Source: Flavobacteriaceae bacterium CG2_30_34_30 (GTDB lineage: Bacteria; Bacteroidota; Bacteroidia; Flavobacteriales; Flavobacteriaceae). From it: a DNA stretch of 58,498 nucleotides. Below are positions 18,045 to 27,268 of this stretch, one piece after another (positions within the stretch are counted from its first letter, which is position 1; every line of letters starts with the position of its first letter). The translations under genes and the position numbers were made by a program. The notes beneath the pieces were generated by a model, which worked only from the letters and a program-made list of their open reading frames with translations, did not search any database and was not told where the DNA came from. The stretch covers positions 1-58,498 of the forward strand of contig MNYN01000086.1 in the NCBI GenBank assembly GCA_001873105.1. The letters run 5' to 3'.

Positions 18045-18821
18045 ATGTTAACCCCTTTACAAATAACTTTTTTAGGTACAGGAACTTCACAAGGTATTCC
18101 TGTAATTGGAAGCAACCATCCAGTTTGTAAAAGCAAGGATAGTAAGGATAAAAGATTGCGAGTTTCTATTTTAATTTCTTGGGAAAATTATAATTATGTA
18201 ATTGATTGTGGCCCCGATTTTAGAATGCAAATGTTAGAGGCAGATTGCACAAAATTAGACGGTGTTTTATTCACTCACGAGCATAATGACCATATAGCAG
18301 GTTTGGATGATATAAGGCCTTATTTTTTTCGTCAGGGCGACATTCCTATTTATGCCCATAAAAGGGTAATTTTGGCGCTTAAAAAACGATTTGATTATGT
18401 GTTTGCTAAAGAAGATAAATACCCGGGAGCTCCTACGGTTATTGAAAATGAAATAGATAAAAGTACTCCGTTTAAAATTGCAAATCAATGGGTTATACCT
18501 ATTGAGGTGATGCATAATAGGTTGCCGGTTTTGGGTTTTAGAATACAAAATTTCACCTATATTACTGACGCAAAAACCATCGCTCCAGAGGAGGCTGCAA
18601 AAATTAAAGGCACAGAAGTTTTAGTAATTAATGCTTTACGCATGGAAGCACATCATTCTCATTTTAATCTAAGTGAAGCATTGGCGTTTATTGCAGAAAT
18701 ACAGCCTAAAAGAGCTTATCTAGTTCATATAAGTCACATGCTTGGTTTTCATGAGGAGGTGCAAAAATTGCTTCCAGACACTGTTTTTTTAGCGTATGAT
18801 GGTTTAAAAATTACGGTTTAA
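18045..18821 (+). CDS. MBL-fold metallo-hydrolase (PhnP-like)
   Basis: A 258-residue metallo-beta-lactamase-fold hydrolase. It begins with the TFLGTGTSQGIPVIGS strand-loop typical of the PhnP/RNase Z side of the superfamily and carries the dinuclear-metal motif THEHNDHIAGLDD, a further histidine in VMHNRLPVLGF, the aspartate in YITDAKTI and the last ligand in HISHMLG. PhnP acts on cyclic phosphodiesters in phosphonate breakdown, but no phn gene is near, so the substrate is open. The frame runs further upstream to 17889, but that stretch is antisense to the neighbouring gene; ATG at 18045 is chosen because it fits the family's N terminus and the -7 element. Confidence 0.88.
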   Translation: MLTPLQITFLGTGTSQGIPVIGSNHPVCKSKDSKDKRLRVSILISWENYNYVIDCGPDFRMQMLEADCTKLDGVLFTHEHNDHIAGLDDIRPYFFRQGDIPIYAHKRVILALKKRFDYVFAKEDKYPGAPTVIENEIDKSTPFKIANQWVIPIEVMHNRLPVLGFRIQNFTYITDAKTIAPEEAAKIKGTEVLVINALRMEAHHSHFNLSEALAFIAEIQPKRAYLVHISHMLGFHEEVQKLLPDTVFLAYDGLKITV

Positions 18822-18858
18822 ATCCTTTGTAAACGGTACCTGTTCTAAATAAAAAATT

Positions 18859-19356
18859 ATGAGAAATAAAATATTTATGTATTTGTTTATTTTTTCGGTT
18901 TTAATGTTATTGTTTATGTACATAAATCAGAAAAAAATATATGAAAATCAAGAAGAAAAAATTGAAATTTTAAAAGAAAAAGTAACGACTTCTGAGGCGG
19001 AACTAAAAATAGTAGAAGCTGAAAACTCAAATCTTAATTATTTTTCACTTCAAGGTAATGAAAATGCGATGTCCTACTTTGAAAATTTAGGCTATGAAGC
19101 AGATCAAATAGAAAATTTAGTTACCGAACAAATTTACAAGCAAAATACTACAGAAGGTAGTAACCCTCTAGTACCTTATGAGGGGATGGCTTCTTTTATG
19201 AAAATTAACAAAGTGCGATTTTTAAACCACAAATGGCTCATTGCAGATTTTACCGACGGCACCTATTGGGGGGAAATGCTTATTCAGTTTGATTTGAATG
19301 AAAAAAAGGAAATTACCCTAAATACCATTGGTTCGTTGTTGTATCCCTCAAATTAA
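18859..19356 (+). CDS. Membrane-anchored coiled-coil protein, hypothetical
   Basis: A 165-residue protein: N-terminal transmembrane segment (FMYLFIFSVLMLLFMYI), a short coiled coil (ENQEEKIEILKEKVTTSEAE, about 30-50), then a globular domain ending in FLNHKWLIADFTDGTYWGEMLI. Similar proteins are sometimes labelled 'hydrolase' in flavobacterial annotation, but I see no catalytic motif. It follows the MBL hydrolase by 37 bases on the same strand and may be co-transcribed. Confidence 0.7.
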   Translation: MRNKIFMYLFIFSVLMLLFMYINQKKIYENQEEKIEILKEKVTTSEAELKIVEAENSNLNYFSLQGNENAMSYFENLGYEADQIENLVTEQIYKQNTTEGSNPLVPYEGMASFMKINKVRFLNHKWLIADFTDGTYWGEMLIQFDLNEKKEITLNTIGSLLYPSN

Positions 19357-19377
19357 TTTTAATAGCGTGCTAATTTT

Positions 19378-20037
19378 TTATATTCTCTTTTCTAGCCAAG
19401 CTTTCAATTCAAAAAAATTTTGCGGAGCCACGCCGTGTCCTACAGGAAATTCACTGTATTGATTTTTAATCCCCAAGTTGTCTAAAAAAGGTTTTGTTTT
19501 TCTAGCCAACGCTACCGGAATAACCTGATCTACGCTTCCGTGAGAACAATAAAAATCTAAATGGGCATAGCTATTTGTTTTACCTTCATTTGATACTAGT
19601 TCTTCTTGAATATAGCCACTTAATGCAATTACATTTTTTATTTTTTCGGGATAATTTAAAGCCACAGCATAACTCAGTATAGAGCCCTGACTAAATCCAA
19701 ATAGAGTGACATTTTCTTTATCTACAGGATATTTTGCTATAAGCTCATCAATAAAGTTGGCTATTAAAACCACCGATTTTTTTGCTTGTTCGGTATCGCT
19801 GAATTTTCCTGTGGTTGTGTTCCAATTTATAGCATACCAAGCATTGCCATAAGGTTCCATTGTAAACGGTGCTCTTGCTGATATAATGAATAAATCTTTA
19901 GGTAATTCTTGAGCAAACGAAAATAAATCTTTTTCATCACTTCCATAGCCGTGAAGCATTACTAATAGTGGTGCCTTATTATTTGGATTTTTAGACTCTT
20001 TTATTAGATAATGCAAGCTTAATGTATTATTTTTCAT
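19378..20037 (-). CDS. Alpha/beta hydrolase, carboxylesterase/phospholipase type (YpfH-like)
   Basis: A 219-residue esterase of the phospholipase/carboxylesterase family. The catalytic triad is visible: nucleophile in GFSQGS (around 115), aspartate in HGSVDQVIPV, and histidine in PVGHGVAP near the C terminus; the oxyanion region is MLHGYGSDEKD. There is no signal peptide, so it acts in the cytoplasm on small esters or lysolipids. It starts right after the terminator of the DUF4870 operon, so it is an independent unit. Confidence 0.88.
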   Translation of the reverse strand: MKNNTLSLHYLIKESKNPNNKAPLLVMLHGYGSDEKDLFSFAQELPKDLFIISARAPFTMEPYGNAWYAINWNTTTGKFSDTEQAKKSVVLIANFIDELIAKYPVDKENVTLFGFSQGSILSYAVALNYPEKIKNVIALSGYIQEELVSNEGKTNSYAHLDFYCSHGSVDQVIPVALARKTKPFLDNLGIKNQYSEFPVGHGVAPQNFFELKAWLEKRI

Positions 20038-20051
20038 ATAATATATTTAAA

Positions 20052-20084
20052 AAAAATGCCGTATTCTTTAAGGATAACGGCATC
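20052..20084 (-). terminator. Intrinsic terminator of the BatA/DUF4870 operon
   Basis: On the minus strand GATGCCGT ... ACGGCAT followed by eight T residues, 20 bases after the stop codon of the last DUF4870 gene. The stem is 7 bp with a 14-base loop. Confidence 0.75.
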
Positions 20085-20105
20085 TTTTAGGAATTTATTT
20101 TTTAG

Positions 20106-20444
20106 TTATCCAACACTTTTAAACCAGTCTTGAAATTGTATTCCTAAAACAGGCACCGGTTTTATTTCTCCCTGAATAGCACTTATGAGTCCTAAAACCC
20201 ATAAAACTAGAATTGCGATAGATAAAATCCAGCCAAGGAAGGACATACCTAACATTGCTAGTGATAAATTTAATATCCAGACGAGTATTCCAAGAATCAT
20301 AATGCCAAGAGATTGACGTACATGAAATGCTCCAAATGAAGTTTTGTTTCCGTTGTGTAATATAAGAGCAATAACCCACCCTATCAACCAAAGATAGGCG
20401 ATAATGGCAACTGTTTTTCCGTCGTTGACGCTTGTATTTTCCAT
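20106..20444 (-). CDS. DUF4870 (Tic20-like) small membrane protein
   Basis: A 112-residue integral membrane protein with three to four predicted transmembrane helices (AIIAYLWLIGWVIALIL; SLGIMILGILVWILNLSLA; ILSIAILVLWVLGLI), an amphipathic FHVRQSLG motif between helices one and two and the conserved tail around IQGEIKPVPVLG and FQDWFK. This is the DUF4870/Tic20-like family, function unknown. It is the distal gene of the operon and a paralogue of its upstream neighbour. Confidence 0.85.
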   Translation of the reverse strand: MENTSVNDGKTVAIIAYLWLIGWVIALILHNGNKTSFGAFHVRQSLGIMILGILVWILNLSLAMLGMSFLGWILSIAILVLWVLGLISAIQGEIKPVPVLGIQFQDWFKSVG

Positions 20445-20488
20445 GATTAGAAAAATTAATGGTTAGTTAGTTTAAAAGTAAGAAAATT

Positions 20489-20806
20489 TTAATCTAAAAA
20501 GGTAAACCATTCTTGAAACTTTTCACTAAAGTAAGGAAAGACCACTTTTTTTCCTTGCATAGCATGAAAAAGAGCAATAGCCCATAAAATAAAGGAAATT
20601 AAAAGAATGACTTCACCGGCAAGTAAATGGATTTCAGCCTGTGTCACCACCGAAATAAATAATAGTATAACAAGACCAAACATCGTTTTTATGTGGTAAG
20701 TAGCATAAGCTGACCGAACATCCTTATTCATGAAATAAGCAATAATTAAACCTATGAAAGTTAAATAACTTACTAGAGCAATTGTTTTTTCTTGTTGTGT
20801 GGGCAT
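20489..20806 (-). CDS. DUF4870-like small membrane protein (paralogue)
   Basis: A 105-residue membrane protein that shares its layout with the next gene: KTIALVSYLTFIGLIIAYFMN, a YATYHIKTMFGL block in place of FHVRQSLG, two more hydrophobic helices, and a C-terminal FSEKFQEWF resembling FQDWFK. It probably arose by tandem duplication and has diverged strongly. Three bases separate it from the dihydroorotase-like gene upstream, so it is co-transcribed. Confidence 0.78.
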   Translation of the reverse strand: MPTQQEKTIALVSYLTFIGLIIAYFMNKDVRSAYATYHIKTMFGLVILLFISVVTQAEIHLLAGEVILLISFILWAIALFHAMQGKKVVFPYFSEKFQEWFTFLD

Positions 20807-20809
20807 TAT

Positions 20810-22069
20810 TTATTTTTGGTGTAAAATTAATTTTTGATTGGCATAAATACCATACACTTTTCCTTTTAAAGTATGATTAAGTAAAATTGCATTTTTTGAA
20901 GTAGAAAGGATGTCACTTATTTTAAAAGTCCATTCTTTTACTGGATTAAATAGGGTTATGTTTGCAATTCCGCCTTCTTTTATTGGGGTAATTGGTACTG
21001 AAAAACGATTTTTTAATCGGGTTAAAAAATTTACGGCTTCTTCGGCTGAAAAAATAGAATGTAATGCCCCAAAACAACTTTCTAAACCAATGCTTCCAAA
21101 CATGGCATGGTCAAATTCAATTTTCTTATGCTCAATATCTATGGGGTTATGGTCGCTAGTAACTCCATCTATGGTCCCATCTTTTAACCCTTCTATTAGT
21201 GCTTTTATATCTTCTTTGGTTCGAAGTGGGGGTAACACCTTTGCATTTGAATTGAAATCAAACAAAGCTTCGTCTGTCAGTATGACATTGTTTATAGAAA
21301 CACTACATGTAATATCTAGACCTTTATTTTTTGCTTCTCTTATTAATCTTACACTTTTTTTGGTAGAAATGGTAGGGATATGCAATTTGCCTCCTGTGTA
21401 TTCCAATATAAAAATATTTCTATTGATGTCAAGTTCTTCCGCTAGTGCTGCTATGCCTTTCAATCCTAGCTTGGTGCTGTTTCCTTCTTCATTCATTACC
21501 CCATTGGTTGCAATATCATTTTCTTGTGAAAAAGCGATAATTAACCCTTTAAAATCTTGAACATATTGGAGCGCTATTTTTAAAAGATTGGGGTTTTTAA
21601 TTTGTTTTTGATAATCGTAAAATGCTACGGCACCGGCATTTTTCATATCAAAAAGCTCCGCCAAATCTACTCCGTTTCCATTGCTGGTCAACGCGCCAAT
21701 AGGATAAAGTGTAACAGCATTATTACCGGCTTTGGAGGTGATGTATTGGATGTCAGCTTTACTGTCAATTACCGGACTGGTATTTGAATTGATTGCCACA
21801 GCAGTAAAACCGCTTAATGCTGCTGTTTTTAATCCGTTTTGAATGTTTTCTCTTTCTTCAAAACCCGGTTCTCCAAAACTTACACTGCTATCAAACCACC
21901 CTTGTGAAATGTGTAGGTTATCTAATTTTATTTCTTTTCTATTGTTTGGATTTTCGATTTTTGGAGCAATTTTTTCAAAAACGCCATTGGTTATTAAAAC
22001 ATCTCGTTTTTTAGTATGATGTGGACTCATGGTGTCCAGAATAGTAACCGATTTTAGTAGTATATTCAT
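20810..22069 (-). CDS. Dihydroorotase-like amidohydrolase, probably inactive
   Basis: A 419-residue amidohydrolase-superfamily protein aligned end to end with dihydroorotase (PyrC/PyrX class). The metal-binding D-x-H-x-H-x-R-E-P-G motif reads DSSVSFGEPG (60-69): both histidines are serine and the arginine is glycine, while EPG remains. The later ligand region reads AFSQENDIA where HCED would be expected. A TSDHNP motif is kept. It is therefore predicted not to hydrolyse dihydroorotate; it might scaffold aspartate carbamoyltransferase, as PyrX-type pseudo-DHOases do, or have a new role. Its ATG overlaps the BatA-protein stop by 4 bases, an arrangement I recall as common in flavobacteria. Confidence 0.8.
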   Translation of the reverse strand: MNILLKSVTILDTMSPHHTKKRDVLITNGVFEKIAPKIENPNNRKEIKLDNLHISQGWFDSSVSFGEPGFEERENIQNGLKTAALSGFTAVAINSNTSPVIDSKADIQYITSKAGNNAVTLYPIGALTSNGNGVDLAELFDMKNAGAVAFYDYQKQIKNPNLLKIALQYVQDFKGLIIAFSQENDIATNGVMNEEGNSTKLGLKGIAALAEELDINRNIFILEYTGGKLHIPTISTKKSVRLIREAKNKGLDITCSVSINNVILTDEALFDFNSNAKVLPPLRTKEDIKALIEGLKDGTIDGVTSDHNPIDIEHKKIEFDHAMFGSIGLESCFGALHSIFSAEEAVNFLTRLKNRFSVPITPIKEGGIANITLFNPVKEWTFKISDILSTSKNAILLNHTLKGKVYGIYANQKLILHQK

Positions 22070-23991
22070 TTAAGTATTTTTAAAAGAAACATTTCAATAA
22101 CTAAAAATAATAATGCAAAAATAACAAACCATTTCCATAAATTGCGAATGTTATCGTTTTGCGCCACTTTTTCAAAAAGAGAATTTATAGTGTTGTAATT
22201 TTCAGTACCCAACCATGTAGCTGCATTTAAATAACGCAAATCACTTTCTTTACGGGAATAGTTATAACTTACTTTTTCTATTTCTAGTTCCTTATCAAAA
22301 ACACCATATATCCCAGCTTTTGAAGGCATATCCGTAGTGGTGATTGTCACTTTGTTAGAGGTGTTTTTTTGTAACGGAATAAAATCAACTTCTGTGCTTT
22401 TGAGCTTTAAAATATGGTCTTGTGGCAGTTGGACTGCCACAGCAAAATAGTTTTCTTCGCCTATGTTGAAATATAAATTAGGCAAGGGCAAACTGTTTGT
22501 TGCAATGCTATAAAGTGTTGGCACTACTAAAGGCGAATTTTTAAAATTAGAATTTTCTGTTTTGATAGAACTTGTAAATAGATAACTGGTTTTATTTTGC
22601 ATTAAAAATCCATCGCCGTCTTGGTAAGAAAGGACTTTAATGTGGTTTCCGGAAAGGGGATAAAAGGAATTTACTTTCGGATATTGAAAATTAGTTACCT
22701 GGCTGTCAAATACATGTTGATAAATAGGATGTGAAAAATGTATGGTAGTTATTTGTTTTTCTTGTTCTACTTTTTGTGAAAACACACCCAAATTTAAGGA
22801 TTTAAAAAGTTGGTTATAGGAGGTTAGCTCTGCTTTTTCAGAAGGGATAATTACTAAGGTGCCTCCATTTTCAGCAAAAGAAGTAAGGGCGGTTTGTAAA
22901 GAAATAGGTATATTTACTAATTCGTTTAGTAGAATCGTATTTTGTTCTAAAATAAGGTTGAAATCCAATAGTTTTAGGGGTTGTGATACAAAATCAAATT
23001 CGTCTTGTGTAAATATTTTATGTAAATACGAGGCATCTGCTTCATTTACAGAAAGTACTTTAATTTTGGTTCCTTTATTTGTGTTAAAATACAGGTCATT
23101 ATCAAAAAGTAACCCTTGGTCTATAATGGAAACCCTTCCATTAAATGCTGTGTTGCTTCTTATTTCAAACGGTGCAGTAACTGTAGAGGAAGTTGAAAAA
23201 TCTACCGAAGTTTTTGCAACCAATATTTCTTCATTAAAAAGAGAGACAGGAATATTTTCCAAAGGAATTCCATAATTTGTTAATTGAACCTTTAGAGAAA
23301 TGGCATCAGAGGACACGGAAGCAATAGAAATACTATCTACCGATATGTTTTTTTTATCGGTTGGTTTTAATTGCACTGTTGAAATCTTTATGTTTTTATT
23401 AGATACATCCGGAAATTTTTCTTGCCCTTGAAAGTCAGAAATCCAAATCAGGTTTTTTTCTGAGGATTTATTTTTTGAAAATAAATTTTCAGCCTTTAAT
23501 AAGACTTCCTCTAATGAGAATTGATTTGCGCTGTACTCGGTTTCTAAAATTCTATTTTTAAAATTTTCTTTTTCCGAATTTTTATAAGAAAAAGTGTTTG
23601 TAAACCAGCTAGATACTTCCGGAAGGTTTGGGTTTTCAAAAAGTTCTTGAGTTACTCTTTTAAGCAACTCACCTTTGTTTCCTTTTACCTGTAAACTAAA
23701 GGAGTTGTCTAAATAAATTACGGTTTCTTTATCTGTTTTTAAAGCAGATTCTGAAGCAATAAATGGTTGTGCAAATGCGAATATAATACACGCTAAAGCT
23801 AAAAGTCTGCTGCTTAATACTAGCCATTTTTTTAATTGGGAACTTTTTCTGGTTTGGAGGGTAACTTCTTTTAAAAACTTTACATTGGTAAAAGGCGTAT
23901 TTTGAAACTTACGCAACTGAAATAAATGAACAAGGATTGGGATAATCAGTAAAAATAAAGCGTAGAGTAATTCAGGATGTTTAAACTGCAT
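22066..23991 (-). CDS. BatA-domain (aerotolerance-type) membrane protein
   Basis: A 641-residue inner-membrane protein. The N terminus has the BatA_N signature (LLYALFLLIIPILVHLFQLRKF, then TNVKFLKEV) with two transmembrane helices (the second LVLSSRLLALACIIFAFAQPF), followed by a region resembling the start of a von Willebrand A domain (TVIYLDNSFSLQ) and a large periplasmic segment; a last hydrophobic helix (WFVIFALLFLVIEMFLL) closes the protein. The metal-site DxSxS of vWA is DNSFS, partly preserved. Function unknown; Bat proteins were linked to oxygen tolerance in Bacteroides. First gene of a four-gene operon. Confidence 0.85.
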   Translation of the reverse strand: MQFKHPELLYALFLLIIPILVHLFQLRKFQNTPFTNVKFLKEVTLQTRKSSQLKKWLVLSSRLLALACIIFAFAQPFIASESALKTDKETVIYLDNSFSLQVKGNKGELLKRVTQELFENPNLPEVSSWFTNTFSYKNSEKENFKNRILETEYSANQFSLEEVLLKAENLFSKNKSSEKNLIWISDFQGQEKFPDVSNKNIKISTVQLKPTDKKNISVDSISIASVSSDAISLKVQLTNYGIPLENIPVSLFNEEILVAKTSVDFSTSSTVTAPFEIRSNTAFNGRVSIIDQGLLFDNDLYFNTNKGTKIKVLSVNEADASYLHKIFTQDEFDFVSQPLKLLDFNLILEQNTILLNELVNIPISLQTALTSFAENGGTLVIIPSEKAELTSYNQLFKSLNLGVFSQKVEQEKQITTIHFSHPIYQHVFDSQVTNFQYPKVNSFYPLSGNHIKVLSYQDGDGFLMQNKTSYLFTSSIKTENSNFKNSPLVVPTLYSIATNSLPLPNLYFNIGEENYFAVAVQLPQDHILKLKSTEVDFIPLQKNTSNKVTITTTDMPSKAGIYGVFDKELEIEKVSYNYSRKESDLRYLNAATWLGTENYNTINSLFEKVAQNDNIRNLWKWFVIFALLFLVIEMFLLKILK

Positions 23992-24067
23992 TCTAAAAAA
24001 GATTTTTCAAAGATAAAAAATGAGACGTTATTTTTTTACTATTTATAGAGAAACTTGATGTACCTAC

Positions 24068-24841
24068 TCAAAATTTTTCAAAAACACCTAAACCAAACAA
24101 GGCAAAATCATATTTTACAGGATCCTTAGCATCCAATTTTCGTAGGGTAGTGTCTAATTCAAAAAGTGCTTTGCCATCGTTTTGTTTGCGTTTAAGCAAC
24201 CCTAATTTTCTAGCAACATTACCACTGTGCACATCTAAAGGGCAAGAAAGTTGGTAGGGCTGCATGGTCTTCCAAATACCAAAATCTACTCCTGTAGCAT
24301 CGTTTCTTACCATCCAGCGCAAAAACATATTAATGCGCTTTGCGGCCGAATTATTTAAAGGATCAGAAATATGTTTGGTAGTACGAGCTGGGTGATGTAT
24401 GCTGAAAAATATTTTTTTAAATTCATGAATGGCTTTTTGGGTAGAATTTGGTTCTGAATGCATTGCAAAAACAGTTTCTAAGCCTTCATGATTTTTATAT
24501 ATGTTTTGAAGTGCTTTTATGAAAAAGCGTACATCGATACTATTGAAGGTTCTGTGTACAAAGGGTTTTAGTTTGACGAGATCGTTTTCGGTGTGGTTTA
24601 TCACAAAGTCGTATGGGGAGTTTCCCATCATTTGTATAAGTTTATTGCCATTGCTTATGATACTTTTTCTATTTCCCCAAGAAATGGTGGCAACTAAAAA
24701 TCCTGCTATTTCTATGTCTTCTTTTAAAGAAAATTGATGCGGAATTTGGATAGGATCAGTTTCAATAAAAGCCAAGGTATTGTATTGAATCACTTTTTCA
24801 TTAAGAAATATTTTTAATTCTTTAAAATCTCGATTGTTCAA
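24068..24841 (-). CDS. TIGR02757 (DUF2400) family protein
   Basis: A 257-residue protein recognised as TIGR02757, widespread in Bacteroidota and function unknown. Features include EDIEIAGFLVATISWGNRKSI, GNSPYDFV, RINMFLRWMVRND and CPLDVHSGNVARKLGLLKRKQND. The DVHSGNVARKLGL stretch resembles the VDTH-region of HhH-GPD DNA glycosylases, so a remote relation is possible but no catalytic lysine motif is evident. Followed after 21 bases (upstream on this strand) by the LolD-like ATPase gene, with which it may be co-transcribed. Confidence 0.83.
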   Translation of the reverse strand: MNNRDFKELKIFLNEKVIQYNTLAFIETDPIQIPHQFSLKEDIEIAGFLVATISWGNRKSIISNGNKLIQMMGNSPYDFVINHTENDLVKLKPFVHRTFNSIDVRFFIKALQNIYKNHEGLETVFAMHSEPNSTQKAIHEFKKIFFSIHHPARTTKHISDPLNNSAAKRINMFLRWMVRNDATGVDFGIWKTMQPYQLSCPLDVHSGNVARKLGLLKRKQNDGKALFELDTTLRKLDAKDPVKYDFALFGLGVFEKF

Positions 24842-24862
24842 TAGTACACTTTGTTTTTGAGA

Positions 24863-25525
24863 TTACTTGTATAGGATATTCCCATCGCTCATCACTAATT
24901 TTCGGTCTGCCATATCTGCCAATTCTTCATTGTGTGTAACAATAACAAAGGTTTGTCCAAATTCTTTTCGTAATTGAAAAAACAAGTGGTGCAGGTTGTC
25001 TGCCGAGGCGCTATCTAAATTTCCGCTTGGCTCATCGGCAAAGATAATTAATGGGTCATTTACTAGAGCTCTTGCCACAGCAACCCGTTGTTGTTCTCCA
25101 CCCGAAAGTTCATTAGGTTTGTGTTTTGTGCGATGTGAAAGACCTAAAAAATGGAGTAATTCTTTTGCTTTTTTTTCTGCTTCCGATTTGTTTGTTCTTT
25201 TTATAAAGGCTGGGATGCACACATTTTCTAAAGCAGTAAATTCAGGCAAAAGTTGGTGAAATTGAAAAATAAAACCTATATTTTCATTTCGAAATTGCGC
25301 CAGTTCTTTTCGATTTAAAGTGTTTATGGATTTGTTATTTATGAAAAGTTTACCGGAGTCTTTTGAAGCAGAATCTAAAGTACCTAAAATGTGTAAAAGA
25401 GTCGTTTTTCCGGCTCCTGATACACCAACAATAGACACAATTTCGCTTTTGGCAACTTCCAAAGAAACACCTTTTAAAACATGTAAGTCATCGTAGTATT
25501 TGTGAATATTTGTTGCTTTTATCAT
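24863..25525 (-). CDS. ABC transporter ATP-binding protein (LolD/MacB-type)
   Basis: A 220-residue ABC ATPase with Walker [10 protein letters not shown] (34-42), Q-loop [16 protein letters not shown], signature [16 protein letters not shown], Walker [14 protein letters not shown] and the H-loop VTHNEELA. The sequence [16 protein letters not shown] and length are typical of LolD, which powers lipoprotein release from the inner membrane together with LolC/LolE-type permeases. No permease gene is adjacent, so the partner must be elsewhere, as is usual in flavobacteria. Confidence 0.88.
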   Translation of the reverse strand: MIKATNIHKYYDDLHVLKGVSLEVAKSEIVSIVGVSGAGKTTLLHILGTLDSASKDSGKLFINNKSINTLNRKELAQFRNENIGFIFQFHQLLPEFTALENVCIPAFIKRTNKSEAEKKAKELLHFLGLSHRTKHKPNELSGGEQQRVAVARALVNDPLIIFADEPSGNLDSASADNLHHLFFQLRKEFGQTFVIVTHNEELADMADRKLVMSDGNILYK

Positions 25526-25681
25526 CTTTTTCTTTTACTTGGTGAAAGTACTTATTTGTTTGTACAAAAACAATAGGAATTATTTTAATAGCGTTAGTTT
25601 TATTAGGATTTTTTGAAATGGAGTTAAGTAAATATTTATTAGAAGTAACTTGTAATTGTACTAACAAAACGTTAAATGGAA

Positions 25682-25711
25682 TTTGTTTTGTTTAAATGTA
25701 TTTTATATTTG
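25682..25711 (+). promoter_or_regulatory. Promoter of msrA-folE
   Basis: TTTG (25682-25685), an 18-base spacer and a perfect TATATTTG (25704-25711). Initiation near 25718 leaves a leader of about 10 bases before the msrA ATG. The rest of the 200-base gap holds nothing else I can support. Confidence 0.7.
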
Positions 25712-25727
25712 TTAAACATTTTAAATT

Positions 25728-26279
25728 ATGATTTTAGATGATAAAGAGATTGCCACTTTTGCAGGTGGGTGTTTTTGGTGCACCGAAGCAATTTTTCAAC
25801 GCATTGATGGTGTTGAAAAAGTAGTTTCAGGTTATACCGGCGGCACAATAAAAAACCCTACATACCGAGAAATTTGTACAGGAAGGACGGGTCATGCGGA
25901 GGCTATTCAAATACACTTTAAAAATGATAAAGTGACCTTTAAAGAGTTGCTTGATATATTTTTTGCTACACATAATCCCACTACGCTAAACCAGCAGGGA
26001 AATGACAAGGGCTCACAATATAGGAGTGCAGTATTTTACCATTCAGAAGTACAAAAGGTGGCAGTAATAGAAGTTATAAATTCTTTAGAAAAAAGCAATG
26101 TTTTTGAAAATAAAATGGTTACTGAAGTTACTCCATTCACTGTTTTTTATAACGCAGAAGCAGAACATAAAAGCTATTTTAATGAAAACGCCTCTCAGCC
26201 GTATTGTCAATATATAATAGTACCAAAACTAGTAACGCTAAAAAATCAGTTTTCCAACAAATTAAAAACCAGCTTATGA
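25728..26279 (+). CDS. msrA: Peptide-methionine (S)-S-oxide reductase MsrA
   Basis: A 183-residue MsrA that reduces methionine-S-sulfoxide in proteins. The active-site motif [11 protein letters not shown] (13-23) has the catalytic cysteine C15 and a second cysteine C18; [43 protein letters not shown] (in part) and HKSYFNEN follow the family. No MsrB domain is fused. A further cysteine in PYCQYI near the C terminus may be the resolving one. Its stop overlaps the folE ATG (ATGA), so the two are translationally coupled. Confidence 0.94.
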   Translation: MILDDKEIATFAGGCFWCTEAIFQRIDGVEKVVSGYTGGTIKNPTYREICTGRTGHAEAIQIHFKNDKVTFKELLDIFFATHNPTTLNQQGNDKGSQYRSAVFYHSEVQKVAVIEVINSLEKSNVFENKMVTEVTPFTVFYNAEAEHKSYFNENASQPYCQYIIVPKLVTLKNQFSNKLKTSL

Positions 26280-26866
26280 AATTATACGCAGGTATTGAAG
26301 ATTATAGCAAACCAATAACCCAAGAAATGAGCGGTAGTTATTTTGAAATTTTGCAATCCTTAGGGGAAGATACCGATAGAGAAGGCATATTAAAAACCCC
26401 CGAGCGCGCCTCAAAAGCTATGCAGTTTTTAACACAAGGCTACCATCAAAATGCAGCGCAAATATTAGAAAGTGCTATGTTTAAAGAAGATTATGAGAAT
26501 ATGGTTATCATTAAGGACATTGAATTGTATTCCTTATGTGAACACCATTTGTTGCCATTTTTTGGAAAAGCACATATTGCTTACATTCCTAATGGATATA
26601 TTGTTGGGCTGAGTAAAATACCTCGGGTTGTTGATGTATTTGCTAGACGTTTGCAAGTGCAGGAGCGACTTACTAAAGAAATAGTAGATTGTATTTTTAA
26701 CACCTTAAAACCAAAAGGAGTAGCAGTTGTAATTGAAGCTTCACACATGTGTATGATGATGCGGGGTGTGCAAAAGCAAAATTCATCTACCACAACCTCA
26801 GGATTTAGAGGAGAATTTGAAAAAAGCGAAACCCGTAATGAATTTTTAAAGCTGATAGAAAAGTAA
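26276..26866 (+). CDS. folE: GTP cyclohydrolase I
   Basis: A 196-residue GTP cyclohydrolase type IA, first step of tetrahydrofolate (or tetrahydropterin) synthesis from GTP. Zinc-site and catalytic motifs are [18 protein letters not shown] and [42 protein letters not shown] is the usual core. The ATG at 26276 inside the msrA stop codon is chosen; an in-frame TTG further upstream (26204) lies within msrA and is not needed. Linkage to the pterin dehydratase elsewhere in the window is functional, not positional. Confidence 0.95.
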   Translation: MKLYAGIEDYSKPITQEMSGSYFEILQSLGEDTDREGILKTPERASKAMQFLTQGYHQNAAQILESAMFKEDYENMVIIKDIELYSLCEHHLLPFFGKAHIAYIPNGYIVGLSKIPRVVDVFARRLQVQERLTKEIVDCIFNTLKPKGVAVVIEASHMCMMMRGVQKQNSSTTTSGFRGEFEKSETRNEFLKLIEK

Positions 26867-26918
26867 AATAATTTTGGAACATTTATTGCGTTATATCAAG
26901 AGATTGAAATCACGCATA

Positions 26919-27224
26919 ATGAACCCAAAATATAAACTTTTAAGAAAAAGTATCTTTTTCGATTTTATTGGAATGCTAAGCTACTTTATACCTATAGTTG
27001 GACCTTTTTTAGATCTTATTTGGGCGCCTATTGCTGCATCACAAATGTCTAAAATGTATTCCGGAACAAAAGGTAAAATTGCTTCTGTACTTGTGTTTCT
27101 TGAGGAATTATCTCCTGGTTTTGATTTTATACCTACGTTCACGATAACGTGGTTATACATATATGTGTGGAAAGGAAAAAAAGAACCATTTGGCGAACCA
27201 ATAGAAGTAGAAATTATTAAGTAA
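26919..27224 (+). CDS. Small membrane protein, hypothetical
   Basis: A 101-residue protein with one or two hydrophobic segments (FFDFIGMLSYFIPIVGPFLDLIWAPIAA in part: GMLSYFIPIVGPFLDLIW; and FIPTFTITWLYIYVW) and a conserved-looking GPFLDLIWAPIAASQM motif. Cytoplasmic ends are basic at the N terminus and acidic at the C terminus. It follows folE on the same strand, probably co-transcribed. ATG at 26919 is chosen; a TTG at 26874 would add 15 residues. Function unknown. Confidence 0.7.
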   Translation: MNPKYKLLRKSIFFDFIGMLSYFIPIVGPFLDLIWAPIAASQMSKMYSGTKGKIASVLVFLEELSPGFDFIPTFTITWLYIYVWKGKKEPFGEPIEVEIIK

Positions 27225-27246
27225 AAAGCCCCAAAACGGGGCTTTT
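27224..27246 (+). terminator. Intrinsic terminator between convergent operons
   Basis: AAAAGCCCC (27224-27232) and GGGGCTTTT (27238-27246) with a 5-base loop, a perfect 9-bp stem. It sits between the msrA-folE unit and the convergent TonB receptor operon and is symmetrical enough to work in both directions. Confidence 0.85.
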
Positions 27247-27268
27247 CTATTATATCTACTTTATAAAA

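Noticed and set aside
20810..22069. Functional pyrimidine-pathway dihydroorotase (pyrC)
   Set aside because: Both metal-ligand histidines and the substrate arginine are missing.
25618..25695. 25-codon frame before msrA (MELSKYLLEVTC...)
   Set aside because: Too short, contains the msrA promoter, no sign of conservation; probably chance.
26204..26275. Longer FolE from TTG 26204
   Set aside because: Lies entirely within msrA; the ATG overlapping the msrA stop fits the family length.
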